Positions 1 through 7,347 of a DNA stretch of 31,688 nt are shown here, one piece after another. The position numbers and the translations under genes are program-made. The notes beneath the pieces were generated by a model that searched no databases, had not been told where the DNA came from, and saw nothing but the letters and a program-made list of their open reading frames with translations. Each line of letters starts with the position of its first letter. Positions within the stretch are counted from its first letter, which is position 1. Origin of the DNA: JALHMQ01 sp037441125 (GTDB lineage Bacteria > Pseudomonadota > Gammaproteobacteria > Burkholderiales > Burkholderiaceae_F); assembly GCA_037441125.1 (NCBI GenBank), contig JBBIST010000030.1, forward strand, positions 1-31,688, read 5' to 3'.

Positions 1-594
1 GCGCCCTGCGCGCCGCTCGTTGACCGGGCTGTGATGCCACGCGATCTGCACCTCGGTCAGCAGCTTGCGCCAGCGCGCCGCATCGGCACCCTGCGGCAGC
101 CGTTCCTGCGCGGACTCGCCCAGCGCCGCATCGAGCGGCGTCGACTGCAGCGACCAGGCGCGGTCGAACGCGATGAACCAGTGGCCGCCTTCGATCAGCA
201 GCCGGGCGGCGGCGGCGGCGAGGATCGGCTCGGCCTCGGCGCGCAGCGCGGCCGCGTCGTCGCACTCCACGTCGGCCAGCGGCGTCACCAGCATGTGGTC
301 GCGCGCCAGCGCGAAGTGAACCGGATCCGCATGCCACACGTGGCCCGCGCCAGCGTCGCCGCCGACGGCCTGCCAGGCGAAGGGCGCGGTGATCACGGGC
401 CCGCTGCCGCCGAGGGCCTGCCACAGCCAGCCGAGGTGGGCGGCGCCGTCGAACGGCAGATCGATGCGCTGCAGGTCCGCGGCAGCGGCCCGGCGCAGCA
501 GGTCGACGAGCGCAGCCGGGGTCGCGTCCGCCGGCAGCTCGGCGGCGATCGGTGCAGGCACCAGCGCGCCGGGGACGACGACGAACCATCGCAT
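1..594 (-). CDS. RpfE-like / phosphoglycerate mutase-like protein, 3' end outside window
   Basis: This is an open frame of 198 codons with no stop before the window edge, so the C-terminus is missing. It starts at ATG 594 with MRWFVVVPGALVPAPIAAEL. The motif WHADPVHFALARDHMLV and the downstream WFIAFDRAW stretch resemble the RpfE-type regulatory or cofactor-independent phosphoglycerate-mutase-like proteins. In Betaproteobacteria these usually sit beside recJ and lolC. The position immediately divergent from lolC supports the assignment. No signal peptide or membrane segment is visible. There is no Shine-Dalgarno, but a TAGAAT hexamer lies about 10 bases upstream of the start, so the mRNA may be nearly leaderless. 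The family call comes from remembered similarity and gene order; the biochemical role is unknown. Confidence 0.62.
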   Translation of the reverse strand, partial: MRWFVVVPGALVPAPIAAELPADATPAALVDLLRRAAAADLQRIDLPFDGAAHLGWLWQALGGSGPVITAPFAWQAVGGDAGAGHVWHADPVHFALARDHMLVTPLADVECDDAAALRAEAEPILAAAAARLLIEGGHWFIAFDRAWSLQSTPLDAALGESAQERLPQGADAARWRKLLTEVQIAWHHSPVNERRAGR

Positions 595-604
595 GATGGC
601 GGCG

Positions 605-610
605 GATTCT
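605..610 (-). promoter_or_regulatory. Candidate -10 element (TAGAAT) for the RpfE-like gene
   Basis: TAGAAT on the minus strand matches TATAAT at 5 of 6 bases and lies about 10 bases before the start codon at 594. No convincing -35 is visible. Confidence 0.3.
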
Positions 611-662
611 AGGCGGGCGACGGCAGCACCCGGCCCGCGGCAGGGCGGTCGGCGCCAGCCCA

Positions 663-668
663 TACAAT
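663..668 (+). promoter_or_regulatory. Candidate -10 element (TACAAT) for lolC
   Basis: TACAAT lies 25 bases before the TTG start of lolC. The same hexamer occurs at matching distances before other leading genes in this window (9691, 20205; TACACT at 29712 and 3760 on the minus strand). The -35 is weak. Confidence 0.42.
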
Positions 669-693
669 CTCGCGCCCATCGATCGGACCGTCC

Positions 694-1950
694 TTGAACC
701 TTCCGTACGAATTCCGCATCGGCCTGCGCTACACGCGGGCCGGCCGCCGCGCTCGCCGGCGCAACGCGTTCATCTCGTTCATCTCGGCGATCTCGATGGG
801 CGGCATCGCGCTCGGCGTGATGGCGCTGATCGTGGTGCTGAGCGTGATGAACGGCTTCACCAAGGAGGTGCGCGACCGCATGCTGTCGGTGCTGTCGCAC
901 ATCGAGGTCGCCAGCTACGGCGGCGCGCTCGACGACTGGCAGCGCGTGGCGGCGGCGACGAAGAAGCATCCCGACGTGACCGCGGCCGCGCCGTTCATCA
1001 ACGCGCAGGCGATGTTCGCGCGCGACGACGTGGTGCGCGGCGCGCTGGTGCGCGGCATCGACCCCGCGGCCGAGCCGGCGGTGTCCGACATCGCGGTGAG
1101 ACTGCCCGTCGGCCGGCTGACCGACCTGGTCGACGGCGGCTTCGGCGTGGTGCTCGGCTCGGAGCTGGCGCGCGCGCTCGGCGTGACGGTCGGCGACAAG
1201 CTGTCGCTGATTGCGCCGCAGGGCAACCTGACGCCGGCCGGCTTCGTGCCGCGGATGCGCCTGTTCACCGTGGTCGGGCTGTTCGAGTCCGGCCACTTCG
1301 AGTACGACAGCTCGCTGGCGCTGATCCACCTCGGCGATGCGCAGAAGCTGTTCCGCGTCGACGGCCCGACCGGCGTGCGGCTGAAGCTCGACGACATGCA
1401 GCGCGCGCAGCAGGTGGCGGCCGAGCTGGCGCAGACGCTCGAGCCCGGCCTGCTGGTGCGCGACTGGTCGCGCCAGAACCGCACCTGGTTCGCGGCGGTG
1501 CAGGCGGAGAAGCGGATGATGTGGATCATCCTGACGCTGATCGTCGCGGTGGCCGCCTTCAACCTGGTGTCGACGCTGGTGATGACGGTGACCGAGAAGC
1601 AGTCGGACATCGCGATCCTGCGCACGCTCGGTGCCAGCCCGGGCAGCGTGATGACGGTGTTCATCGTGCAGGGTGCGCTGATCGGCGTGATCGGCACGCT
1701 GGCCGGCGTCGGGCTCGGCGTGCTGGTCGCCAACCACCTCGACGTGATCGTGCCGGCGATCGAGCGCGCGCTGGGCGTGCAGTTCCTGCCCAAGGACATC
1801 TACTTCATCAGCAGCCTGCCGTCGGACCCGCGCGCGGGCGACATCGTGCCGATCACCGTGATCTCGCTCGTGCTGTCGCTGGTGGCGACCCTGTATCCGA
1901 GCTGGCGCGCGTCGCGCACGCGGCCGGCCGAGGCGCTGCGCTATGACTGA
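694..1950 (+). CDS. lolC: Lipoprotein-releasing ABC transporter permease LolC/LolE
   Basis: This 418-residue inner-membrane permease belongs to the Lol system, which extracts outer-membrane lipoproteins from the inner membrane for transfer to LolA. The N-terminus MNLPYEFRIGLRYTRAG followed by FISFISAISMGGIALGVMAL is typical of LolC/E. Next come a long periplasmic domain (about residues 50-270) and three C-terminal membrane segments starting near residue 275. The block ending in EKQSDIAILRTLGAS is the FtsX/MacB-type coupling loop. I chose the TTG start at 694 because it reproduces the conserved family N-terminus and no ATG fits. The gene overlaps lolD by 8 bp, so the two are one operon. Many Betaproteobacteria have a single LolC/E-type permease, which would form a homodimer; no second permease gene is in the window. 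Confidence 0.95.
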   Translation: MNLPYEFRIGLRYTRAGRRARRRNAFISFISAISMGGIALGVMALIVVLSVMNGFTKEVRDRMLSVLSHIEVASYGGALDDWQRVAAATKKHPDVTAAAPFINAQAMFARDDVVRGALVRGIDPAAEPAVSDIAVRLPVGRLTDLVDGGFGVVLGSELARALGVTVGDKLSLIAPQGNLTPAGFVPRMRLFTVVGLFESGHFEYDSSLALIHLGDAQKLFRVDGPTGVRLKLDDMQRAQQVAAELAQTLEPGLLVRDWSRQNRTWFAAVQAEKRMMWIILTLIVAVAAFNLVSTLVMTVTEKQSDIAILRTLGASPGSVMTVFIVQGALIGVIGTLAGVGLGVLVANHLDVIVPAIERALGVQFLPKDIYFISSLPSDPRAGDIVPITVISLVLSLVATLYPSWRASRTRPAEALRYD

Positions 1951-2620
1951 GGTGCTGCGCGCGCGCGGCGTCAGCAAGGCCTACCGCGAGGGCCCGCAGG
2001 CGGTCGAGGTGCTGCAGGGCGCCGATCTGGCGGTCGGCGCCGGCGAGCTGGTCGCGATCGTCGGTGCCTCCGGCTCCGGCAAGAGCACGCTGCTGCACTG
2101 CCTCGGCGGACTCGATGCCCTCGATGCCGGCAGCGTCGCGATCCGCGGCACCGACCTGGCACGGCTGTCGGACGTCGAACGCGGCCGGCTGCGCAACGAG
2201 CAGCTCGGGTTCGTCTACCAGTTCCATCACCTGCTGCCCGAGTTCACCGCGCTCGACAACGTGGCGATGCCGCTGGCGATCCGGCGCCAGCCGCTGGCGC
2301 AGGCGCGCGCGCAGGCGGCCGAGACGCTGGCCGCGGTCGGGCTGGCGGCGCGCGTGCATCACCATCCGGCCGAACTGTCGGGCGGCGAGCGCCAGCGCAC
2401 GGCGATCGCGCGCGCGGTGGTCACGCAGCCGGCCTGCGTGCTCGCCGACGAGCCGACCGGTAACCTCGATCGCGACACCGCCGCCGGCGTGTTCGAGGTG
2501 TTCGTGCAACTGGCGCGCAGCCACGGCAGCGCGATCGTGATCGTCAGCCACGATCCGCAGATCGCCGGCCGCTGCGACCGCGTGCTGCGGCTCGACCACG
2601 GGCGGCTGGCGCCGGCATGA
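1943..2620 (+). CDS. lolD: Lipoprotein-releasing ABC transporter ATPase LolD
   Basis: This 225-residue cytoplasmic ATPase powers the LolC/E permease. It has Walker A GASGSGKST (residues 41-49), a Q-loop near VYQFHHLLPEF, the ABC signature LSGGE (145-149), Walker B VLADE (166-170) followed by PTGNLD, and the switch histidine in IVSHDP. The MacB/LolD subfamily is recognised by the FHHLLPEFTALDNVAMP stretch. The ATG start overlaps the end of lolC by 8 bp. Its length is normal for the family and nothing looks unusual. Confidence 0.96.
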   Translation: MTEVLRARGVSKAYREGPQAVEVLQGADLAVGAGELVAIVGASGSGKSTLLHCLGGLDALDAGSVAIRGTDLARLSDVERGRLRNEQLGFVYQFHHLLPEFTALDNVAMPLAIRRQPLAQARAQAAETLAAVGLAARVHHHPAELSGGERQRTAIARAVVTQPACVLADEPTGNLDRDTAAGVFEVFVQLARSHGSAIVIVSHDPQIAGRCDRVLRLDHGRLAPA

Positions 2621-2653
2621 AGCCGGCGCGCGGCCGTGCCGGTTGCCGTGGGT

Positions 2654-2669
2654 CTCGCCGCGCGGCGAG
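2654..2669. terminator. Perfect 16-bp palindrome between convergent genes
   Basis: CTCGCCGCGCGGCGAG is self-complementary and lies between the convergent ends of lolD and the minus-strand membrane gene. There is no clear T-run, so a terminator role is only a possibility. Confidence 0.3.
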
Positions 2670-2687
2670 TTCGCTGATCGCTTGCGG

Positions 2688-3110
2688 CTACTTCTCCGGC
2701 CCGGCGTCGCCCACCGGCGGGCCGCCGAAAAGCAGCGTCACGAGCCCGCCAACGAGCGCCAGGGCGCCGAAGGCCACCGCCGCCAGCGCCAGCGTGATGC
2801 CGACGAACTGCTGCGACCACGGCATCGCCAGCATCTGGTAGACGCTGCGGTCGGCCAGCGCCGCGAACACGGCTGCCATGAAGCCGAAGATCACGGCGCC
2901 GAACATCGCGAACGCGTAGAACTGCAGCGGCAGCCGCTTGCCCGCCAGGCGCAGACCGAGCCAGACCGAGGCGCCGACCAGGGCGGCGGCGCCGATGAGC
3001 GGCAGGTCGAAGGCGAAGGCCGCCGCGACAGCGGTGGCCGGTGCCAGCAGCAGGCGCGCGGCGTACGCGCGGCCGGCGGCGGGCCCGCCGGCGTCCGGCG
3101 GTGAACTCAA
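2688..3110 (-). CDS. Small integral membrane protein of unknown function
   Basis: This 140-residue protein has about four hydrophobic segments, in the regions AARLLLAPATAVAAAFAF, LIGAAALVGASVWLGL, FAMFGAVIFGFMAAVFAAL and a C-terminal one ending LVTLLFGG. I do not recognise the family. The start is TTG at 3110: it overlaps the stop of the upstream DUF2062 gene as TTGA, and an AAGGAG Shine-Dalgarno sits six bases before it. This indicates translational coupling with the DUF2062 gene. A longer upstream reading of the same frame overlaps DUF2062 and is a shadow. Function is unknown, but co-expression with DUF2062 is likely. Confidence 0.7.
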   Translation of the reverse strand: MSSPPDAGGPAAGRAYAARLLLAPATAVAAAFAFDLPLIGAAALVGASVWLGLRLAGKRLPLQFYAFAMFGAVIFGFMAAVFAALADRSVYQMLAMPWSQQFVGITLALAAVAFGALALVGGLVTLLFGGPPVGDAGPEK

Positions 3111-3676
3111 CGCCGGCTCCTTCGCGCCGCCGACGCGCGCCGCGCGCGCCGCCGCATCCAGGCGCGCCGCAGGTACACGCTCCAGGTCACGCGCACGGTC
3201 GCATAGCCGAGCGTCGACAGGACGCAGGCGAGCAGGAACACGCCCAGCGCCAGCGGCGCGCCTAGACCGAGCATCCACTGGCCCATCGCTTCCATCGAGA
3301 CCATCGGTTGCGACCACAGCCAATCCGGCGGCGGCGCCGGCGGCGGGCCACCAGCCGCGCCCAACACCAGGCTGCCGAGCTGGTAGGCGACCAGATACAA
3401 AGGCACGATCGTCACCGGGTTCGTATACAGCGTCGACACCAGCGCCAGCGGCAGGTTGATTCGGAACAGCACGGCGACGATGCCGGCGCTGAGCATCTGC
3501 AGCGGCCCGGGCACCAGGCCGCAGAACAGCCCGGCGGCGATGCCGCCGGCAGCAGATCGCCGGTTCAAGTCCCACAGCGCCGGATGAAACAACGAGTTGC
3601 CGAACAGGCGCAGGATCCGGTACTCGCGCACCCGGTCGACGCTCGGCATGTAACGCTTGAAGAACTTGCGGGGCAT
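3107..3676 (-). CDS. DUF2062 domain-containing membrane protein
   Basis: This protein has 189 residues. The N-terminal basic stretch MPRKFFKRYMPSVDRV leads into the DUF2062 hallmark: G-N-S-L-F-H-P-A-L-W, then AAGLFCGLVPGPLQML and LYTNPVTIVPLYLVAY. Membrane segments follow, and the C-terminus is very arginine-rich (last about 20 residues). DUF2062 proteins are inner-membrane proteins of unknown role, common in Proteobacteria. The ATG start at 3676 is fixed by the conserved N-terminus. Instead of a Shine-Dalgarno, tandem GAATCCC repeats run almost to the start codon. The downstream small membrane gene is coupled through a TTGA overlap. Confidence 0.9.
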   Translation of the reverse strand: MPRKFFKRYMPSVDRVREYRILRLFGNSLFHPALWDLNRRSAAGGIAAGLFCGLVPGPLQMLSAGIVAVLFRINLPLALVSTLYTNPVTIVPLYLVAYQLGSLVLGAAGGPPPAPPPDWLWSQPMVSMEAMGQWMLGLGAPLALGVFLLACVLSTLGYATVRVTWSVYLRRAWMRRRARRASAARRSRR

Positions 3677-3680
3677 GACG

Positions 3681-3849
3681 GATTCGGGATTCGGGATTCA
3701 GGACAAAGGCGGCGGTGTCCGGCCGTGGCGCGTGACGCATCGAGTGCGCCGCTGCGCCGAGTGTAGATTCGACGCGTCATCGCGCTTTCAAGCCGCACGC
3801 CGCTCGGAGAAAACCCGAGTCCCGAATCCTGAATCCCGAATCCCGAATC
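3681..3849. repeat. Long inverted repeat of GAATCCC tandem units flanking a divergent promoter region
   Basis: A perfect 23-bp arm made of GAATCCC-type units lies at 3681-3703 and its exact inverse at 3827-3849, with 123 bp between them. Further degenerate units continue on the right to about 3857. Each arm reads in the same orientation relative to the gene beside it and ends 4-9 bases from the start codon (DUF2062 at 3676 and tatD at 3859). Similar GGGATTC tandem repeats are frequent in some Xanthomonadales and Betaproteobacteria genomes (remembered, not checked). Confidence 0.75.
3760..3765 (-). promoter_or_regulatory. Candidate -10 element (TACACT) for the DUF2062 gene
   Basis: TACACT on the minus strand is followed by TCGGCGCAG-like sequence nearly identical to that after the relA TACAAT. 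It lies between the GAATCCC arms, about 83 bases before the DUF2062 start. A TAGATT on the plus strand at 3764-3769 could serve tatD. Confidence 0.35.
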
Positions 3850-3858
3850 TCGAATCCG

Positions 3859-4668
3859 ATGTTGATCGACACCCACTGCCACCTCGACGCCGACGAGTTC
3901 GACCGCGACCGCGAGGCCGTGGTTGCACGCGCGCGTGACGGCGGTGTGACGATGATGGTGCTGCCGGCAGCGCACGTCGACGGCTTCGCCAAGTGCGCGG
4001 CGATCGCGCACGCCTGCGGTTTCGCCTACGCGCTCGGCATCCACCCGCTGTGGCTCGACCGCGCCGAAGACGATCACCTCGAGCGGCTGCGCGCGGCGGC
4101 GCAGGCGGCCTTGGCCGACCCGCGCTTGGTCGCCATCGGCGAGATCGGCATCGATCTTTACGAGCCGCGCGCCGACCTTGCGCGCCAGGAGTGGTTCTTT
4201 GCCGAGCAACTGAAGCTGGCGCGCGAGCTGGCGCTGCCGGTGATCGTGCACGTGCGCCGCTCGGCCGATCTCCTGCTCAAGCACCTGCGCCGGATCGAGG
4301 TGCCGGGCGGCATCGTTCACGCCTTCAACGCCCCAGCGCACCTGGCGCAGCCCTTCGTCGAGGGCGGCCTGCGCCTGGGCTTCGGCGGCGCAATGACCTA
4401 CGACCGCTCGCTGCGCATCCGCCGCTTCGCCGCCACGCTGCCCGACACCGCCTGGGTGATCGAGACCGACGCCCCCGACATCCCGCCGCAGTGGCTGCGC
4501 GAGCCCGGCGCCGGGGCGCGCCGCAACGAGCCGGGCGAACTGCCGCGCATCGCGCAGCAGATGGCGCAGTTGCGCGGCTGCTCGCTGGCAGCGATCGCCG
4601 AGCAGAATCGCCGCAACGCCTGCGCCGCGCTGCCGCGGCTGGCGCCGCTGCTCGACCCGATGCCGTGA
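3859..4668 (+). CDS. TatD-family metal-dependent hydrolase (YjjV/TatD-like DNase)
   Basis: This 269-residue TIM-barrel hydrolase is of the TatD type, known as a metal-dependent 3'-5' DNase or 'cytoplasmic deoxyribonuclease'. Metal ligands are visible: H6 and H8 in DTHCHLD, E95 in IGEIGID, H131 in VIVHVRRS, H154 in IVHAFN and D204 in ETDAPD. The ATG start at 3859 places the DTHCH motif at the normal distance from the N-terminus. No Shine-Dalgarno is seen; the leader is the GAATCCC repeat. The stop overlaps the GTG start of comEC (GTGA), so the nuclease and the DNA-uptake channel gene are probably co-translated. YjjV, YcfH and TatD subtypes cannot be separated by eye. Confidence 0.92.
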   Translation: MLIDTHCHLDADEFDRDREAVVARARDGGVTMMVLPAAHVDGFAKCAAIAHACGFAYALGIHPLWLDRAEDDHLERLRAAAQAALADPRLVAIGEIGIDLYEPRADLARQEWFFAEQLKLARELALPVIVHVRRSADLLLKHLRRIEVPGGIVHAFNAPAHLAQPFVEGGLRLGFGGAMTYDRSLRIRRFAATLPDTAWVIETDAPDIPPQWLREPGAGARRNEPGELPRIAQQMAQLRGCSLAAIAEQNRRNACAALPRLAPLLDPMP

Positions 4669-7193
4669 TCGCACCGGCGGCTGCGGCTTTTGTCGCCGGC
4701 GCCTGGCTGCTGCAGCAGCAGGCCGATCTGCCGGCCGGGCAGGCGCTGCTGGCACTGGCCTTCGCCGCGGTGCTGGCGGCGGCTGCCGCCTGGGCGCTGG
4801 TGCGCCGCTCGCCCCGCGCCGACGCGCAGGCAAGCGCCGCGATGCCGCGCGCGGCGCAGATCCTCGTTGTCGGCGCCGCGCTTGCTCTCGGCTTTGCCTA
4901 CGCCGGCGGGCGCGCCCACCTGCGACTGGCCGATGCGCTTGCCTTCGCCGACGAGGGCCGCGACGTGGTCGTGGTCGGCGTGATCGACAGCCTGCCGGCG
5001 CAGCTCGACCGCGGCCAGCGCTTCGAGTTCAAGGTCGAGCGCGTCGAGACCGACGGCGTGCGCGTGCCGGCGCGACTCGCGCTCGCTTGGTACGGCGCCG
5101 GCGCCAGCGTGCTGCCTGCCGAGCGCTGGCGCTTCACGGTGCGCTTGCGCCGGCCGCACGGCAACTTCAACCCGGGCGGCTTCGACCTCGAAGCCTGGAT
5201 GCTCGAGCGCGGCCTGCGCGCCAGCGGCTATGTGCGCACCGGCGGCCGCGCCGAAGCACCGCAGCGGCTCGCCGCGCAGGTGGCGGATGCCGGCGCCAAC
5301 GTCGATCGCGCGCGCCACCGGCTGCGCGCAGCGCTGCAGCAGCATCTCGCCGGCGAGCGCTACGGCGGAGTGCTGATCGCGCTGGTGCTCGGCGACCAGC
5401 GCGCGATCGCCGAGCCCGACTGGCAGCTTTTCAAGGCCACCGGCATCGCCCATCTGGTGTCGATCAGCGGCCTGCACGTGACGATGATCGCGGCGCTGCT
5501 GGCGCTCGCCGCCGCGGCGGCGTGGCGGCGCTCGGCGCGGCTGCTGCGGCTGGCGCCGGTGCAAAGCGCGGCGGCGCTGGCGGGCATGACCGCGGCTTTC
5601 GCCTACTGCCTGCTGGCCGGCTGGGGCGTGCCGGCGCAGCGCACGTTTTTCATGCTCGCGGTGGTGGCACTGGCGATGCTGGCGCGGCTGCCGCTGGCGC
5701 CGGCACTGACGCTGGCGCTGGCGGCTGCCGTGGTGACGCTGCTCGATCCCTGGGCCAGTTCCGCGCCCGGCTTCTGGCTGTCGTTCGGCGCCGTGGCGGC
5801 GATCTTCCTGGCGATGCGCGGGCGCGAGGCGCCCATGGGCTGGCGCCAGCGGCTGGCGGTGGCCACGCACGTGCAACTGGCGGTGACGGTGGCGCTGGTG
5901 CCGCTGACGATCGCACTGTTCCAGCACGTCTCGCTGGTGTCGCCGCTGGCCAACGCGGTGGCGATTCCGGTCGTGAGCCTGGCGGTGACGCCGCTGGCGC
6001 TGCTCGGCGCGCTGTTCGTGCTGCTGCCGGCGCCGCTCGATGCGCTGGCAGTTGTGTGTCTCGGTCTCGGCCATCTGCTGTTCGCGTGGCTCGCCGCGGC
6101 GCTGCACTGGGCGGCCGGTTACGCCTGGGCCGCGGTGTCGCTGCCGGCACCGCCGCCGTGGGCGCTGGTCTTCGCCGCCGCCGGCGTGCTGTGGCTGCTG
6201 GCGCCGCGCGGCTGGCCACTGCGCTGGCTCGGCGCGGTGTGGCTGTTGCCGCTGGCCGTGTGGCCGCCGGCGCGGCCGGCGCCGGGCGAGCTGTGGGTGA
6301 CGGCGCTCGACGTCGGCCAGGGCGCGGCGGTGCTGCTCGAGACGCGCGAGCGCGTGCTGCTGTACGACACCGGGCCGCGCTACGGCGGCCAGGCCGACGC
6401 CGGCGGCCGCGTGATCCTGCCGTACCTGCGCTGGCGCGGCATTGACCGGATCGACCTGATCGTCGTCTCGCACCTCGACAGCGACCACTCGGGCGGCGCC
6501 GAAAGCCTGCTGCGCGCGCTGCCCGGCACTCCGGTGGCAACCTCGATCGACCCCACGCACCCGATGCTCGGCGCGGCCGGCTCGATCTCACGCTGCGCCG
6601 CGGGCGAGCCGCTTGCAGCGGCGGCCGACGGACTGGAACTGCGCTTCCTTCATCCGCCGCTGGCCGACTACGAGCGGCGCCGGCCGAGCAATGCGATGAG
6701 CTGCGTGCTTCTGGCGCGCTTCGGCGAGCACCGGATCCTGCTCGCCGGCGACATCGACGCGCAGCAGGAGGCGGAACTGCTGGCGCGTGCGGAGCTGCCC
6801 GCGCTGACGCTGCTGGCCGCGCCGCATCACGGCAGCCGCCACTCGTCGAGCCCGGCGCTGATCGCCGCCGCGCAGCCGCGCTGGGTGCTGTTCCAGGCCG
6901 GCTATCGCAACCGATTCGGCCACCCGGATCCGCAGGTGCTCGCGCGCTATGCGGCCGCCGGCGCGGTGGCGCTGCGCAGCGACCACCACGGCGCGCTGCA
7001 ATGGCGCTTGCGCGCAGGTGGAGCCGGGCTGGGGCCGCCGCGCGCGAGCCGGCAAGTCGACCGGCGCTACTGGCACAACCAGCCGGCGCGCGCTGCGCTT
7101 GACCCTGAACATCCGGCTCACCGGCGGCCCGAGGCAGCCGACCTCGACGCCGCACCGCCGCCGGCCGACCCGCCGTTCGCGCTTGGGCCTTGA
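4665..7193 (+). CDS. comEC: DNA internalization competence protein ComEC/Rec2
   Basis: This inner-membrane DNA uptake protein has 842 residues. Domains in order are N-terminal membrane segments, a soluble OB-like (DUF4131) part around DVVVVGVIDSLP, and the multi-spanning Competence domain with LFKATGIAHLVSISGLHVTM. A C-terminal metallo-beta-lactamase-like domain follows, with LDVGQG, YDTGP, SHLDSDHSGG (H603, D605, D607, H608), LLAGDI and APHHGSRHSSS. I chose the GTG at 4665, overlapping the tatD stop. The same frame is open further upstream inside tatD, but that part is a shadow. After the family's usual RYW ending (about residue 800), a proline- and arginine-rich tail of about 40 residues follows that looks like read-through into remnant DNA. 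Confidence 0.95.
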   Translation: MIAPAAAAFVAGAWLLQQQADLPAGQALLALAFAAVLAAAAAWALVRRSPRADAQASAAMPRAAQILVVGAALALGFAYAGGRAHLRLADALAFADEGRDVVVVGVIDSLPAQLDRGQRFEFKVERVETDGVRVPARLALAWYGAGASVLPAERWRFTVRLRRPHGNFNPGGFDLEAWMLERGLRASGYVRTGGRAEAPQRLAAQVADAGANVDRARHRLRAALQQHLAGERYGGVLIALVLGDQRAIAEPDWQLFKATGIAHLVSISGLHVTMIAALLALAAAAAWRRSARLLRLAPVQSAAALAGMTAAFAYCLLAGWGVPAQRTFFMLAVVALAMLARLPLAPALTLALAAAVVTLLDPWASSAPGFWLSFGAVAAIFLAMRGREAPMGWRQRLAVATHVQLAVTVALVPLTIALFQHVSLVSPLANAVAIPVVSLAVTPLALLGALFVLLPAPLDALAVVCLGLGHLLFAWLAAALHWAAGYAWAAVSLPAPPPWALVFAAAGVLWLLAPRGWPLRWLGAVWLLPLAVWPPARPAPGELWVTALDVGQGAAVLLETRERVLLYDTGPRYGGQADAGGRVILPYLRWRGIDRIDLIVVSHLDSDHSGGAESLLRALPGTPVATSIDPTHPMLGAAGSISRCAAGEPLAAAADGLELRFLHPPLADYERRRPSNAMSCVLLARFGEHRILLAGDIDAQQEAELLARAELPALTLLAAPHHGSRHSSSPALIAAAQPRWVLFQAGYRNRFGHPDPQVLARYAAAGAVALRSDHHGALQWRLRAGGAGLGPPRASRQVDRRYWHNQPARAALDPEHPAHRRPEAADLDAAPPPADPPFALGP

Positions 7194-7254
7194 GTCGCAA
7201 GAGAGGCTCGAGAGCGGCCGGGTCAACGGTCGCGTGGTATTCGATCTGAAGTGA
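7186..7254 (+). pseudogene. Possible C-terminal remnant of a quinone oxidoreductase (MDR family)
   Basis: In a frame different from comEC, the last 22 codons before the TGA at 7252 read ...QERLESGRVNGRVVFDLK. This resembles the C-terminus of zinc-type alcohol dehydrogenase/NADPH:quinone oxidoreductase proteins (pattern: LESG-x-x-x-G-[RK]-V-V). No upstream part of such a gene is present in this frame, because comEC occupies it. I infer a deletion scar downstream of comEC. A chance match is possible. Confidence 0.4.
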
Positions 7255-7277
7255 CTCGTCCAGGCTCGCCGGTCATT

Positions 7278-7300
7278 GCTCGTTGCGACATCGAACGAGC
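7278..7300. terminator. Hairpin between convergent comEC and serine hydrolase genes
   Basis: GCTCGTT and AACGAGC form a 7-bp stem with a 9-base loop, placed between two convergent genes. There is no T-run, so this is a weak terminator candidate. Confidence 0.3.
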
Positions 7301-7347
7301 GCAGGCAGGGTTCGGCAGAGGTGGGATGCGCGGGCTGCGCTCGTGCC

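Noticed and set aside
3993..4664. In-frame N-terminal extension of comEC through tatD
   Set aside because: It lies wholly within tatD in another frame, is arginine/proline/alanine-rich and has no ComEC similarity; the GTG at 4665 gives a normal ComEC start.
4398..6560. Long open frame on the minus strand opposite comEC (about 720 codons)
   Set aside because: Composition is Arg/Gln/His-rich low-complexity sequence, as expected from the antisense of GC-rich codons; comEC on the other strand has all family motifs.
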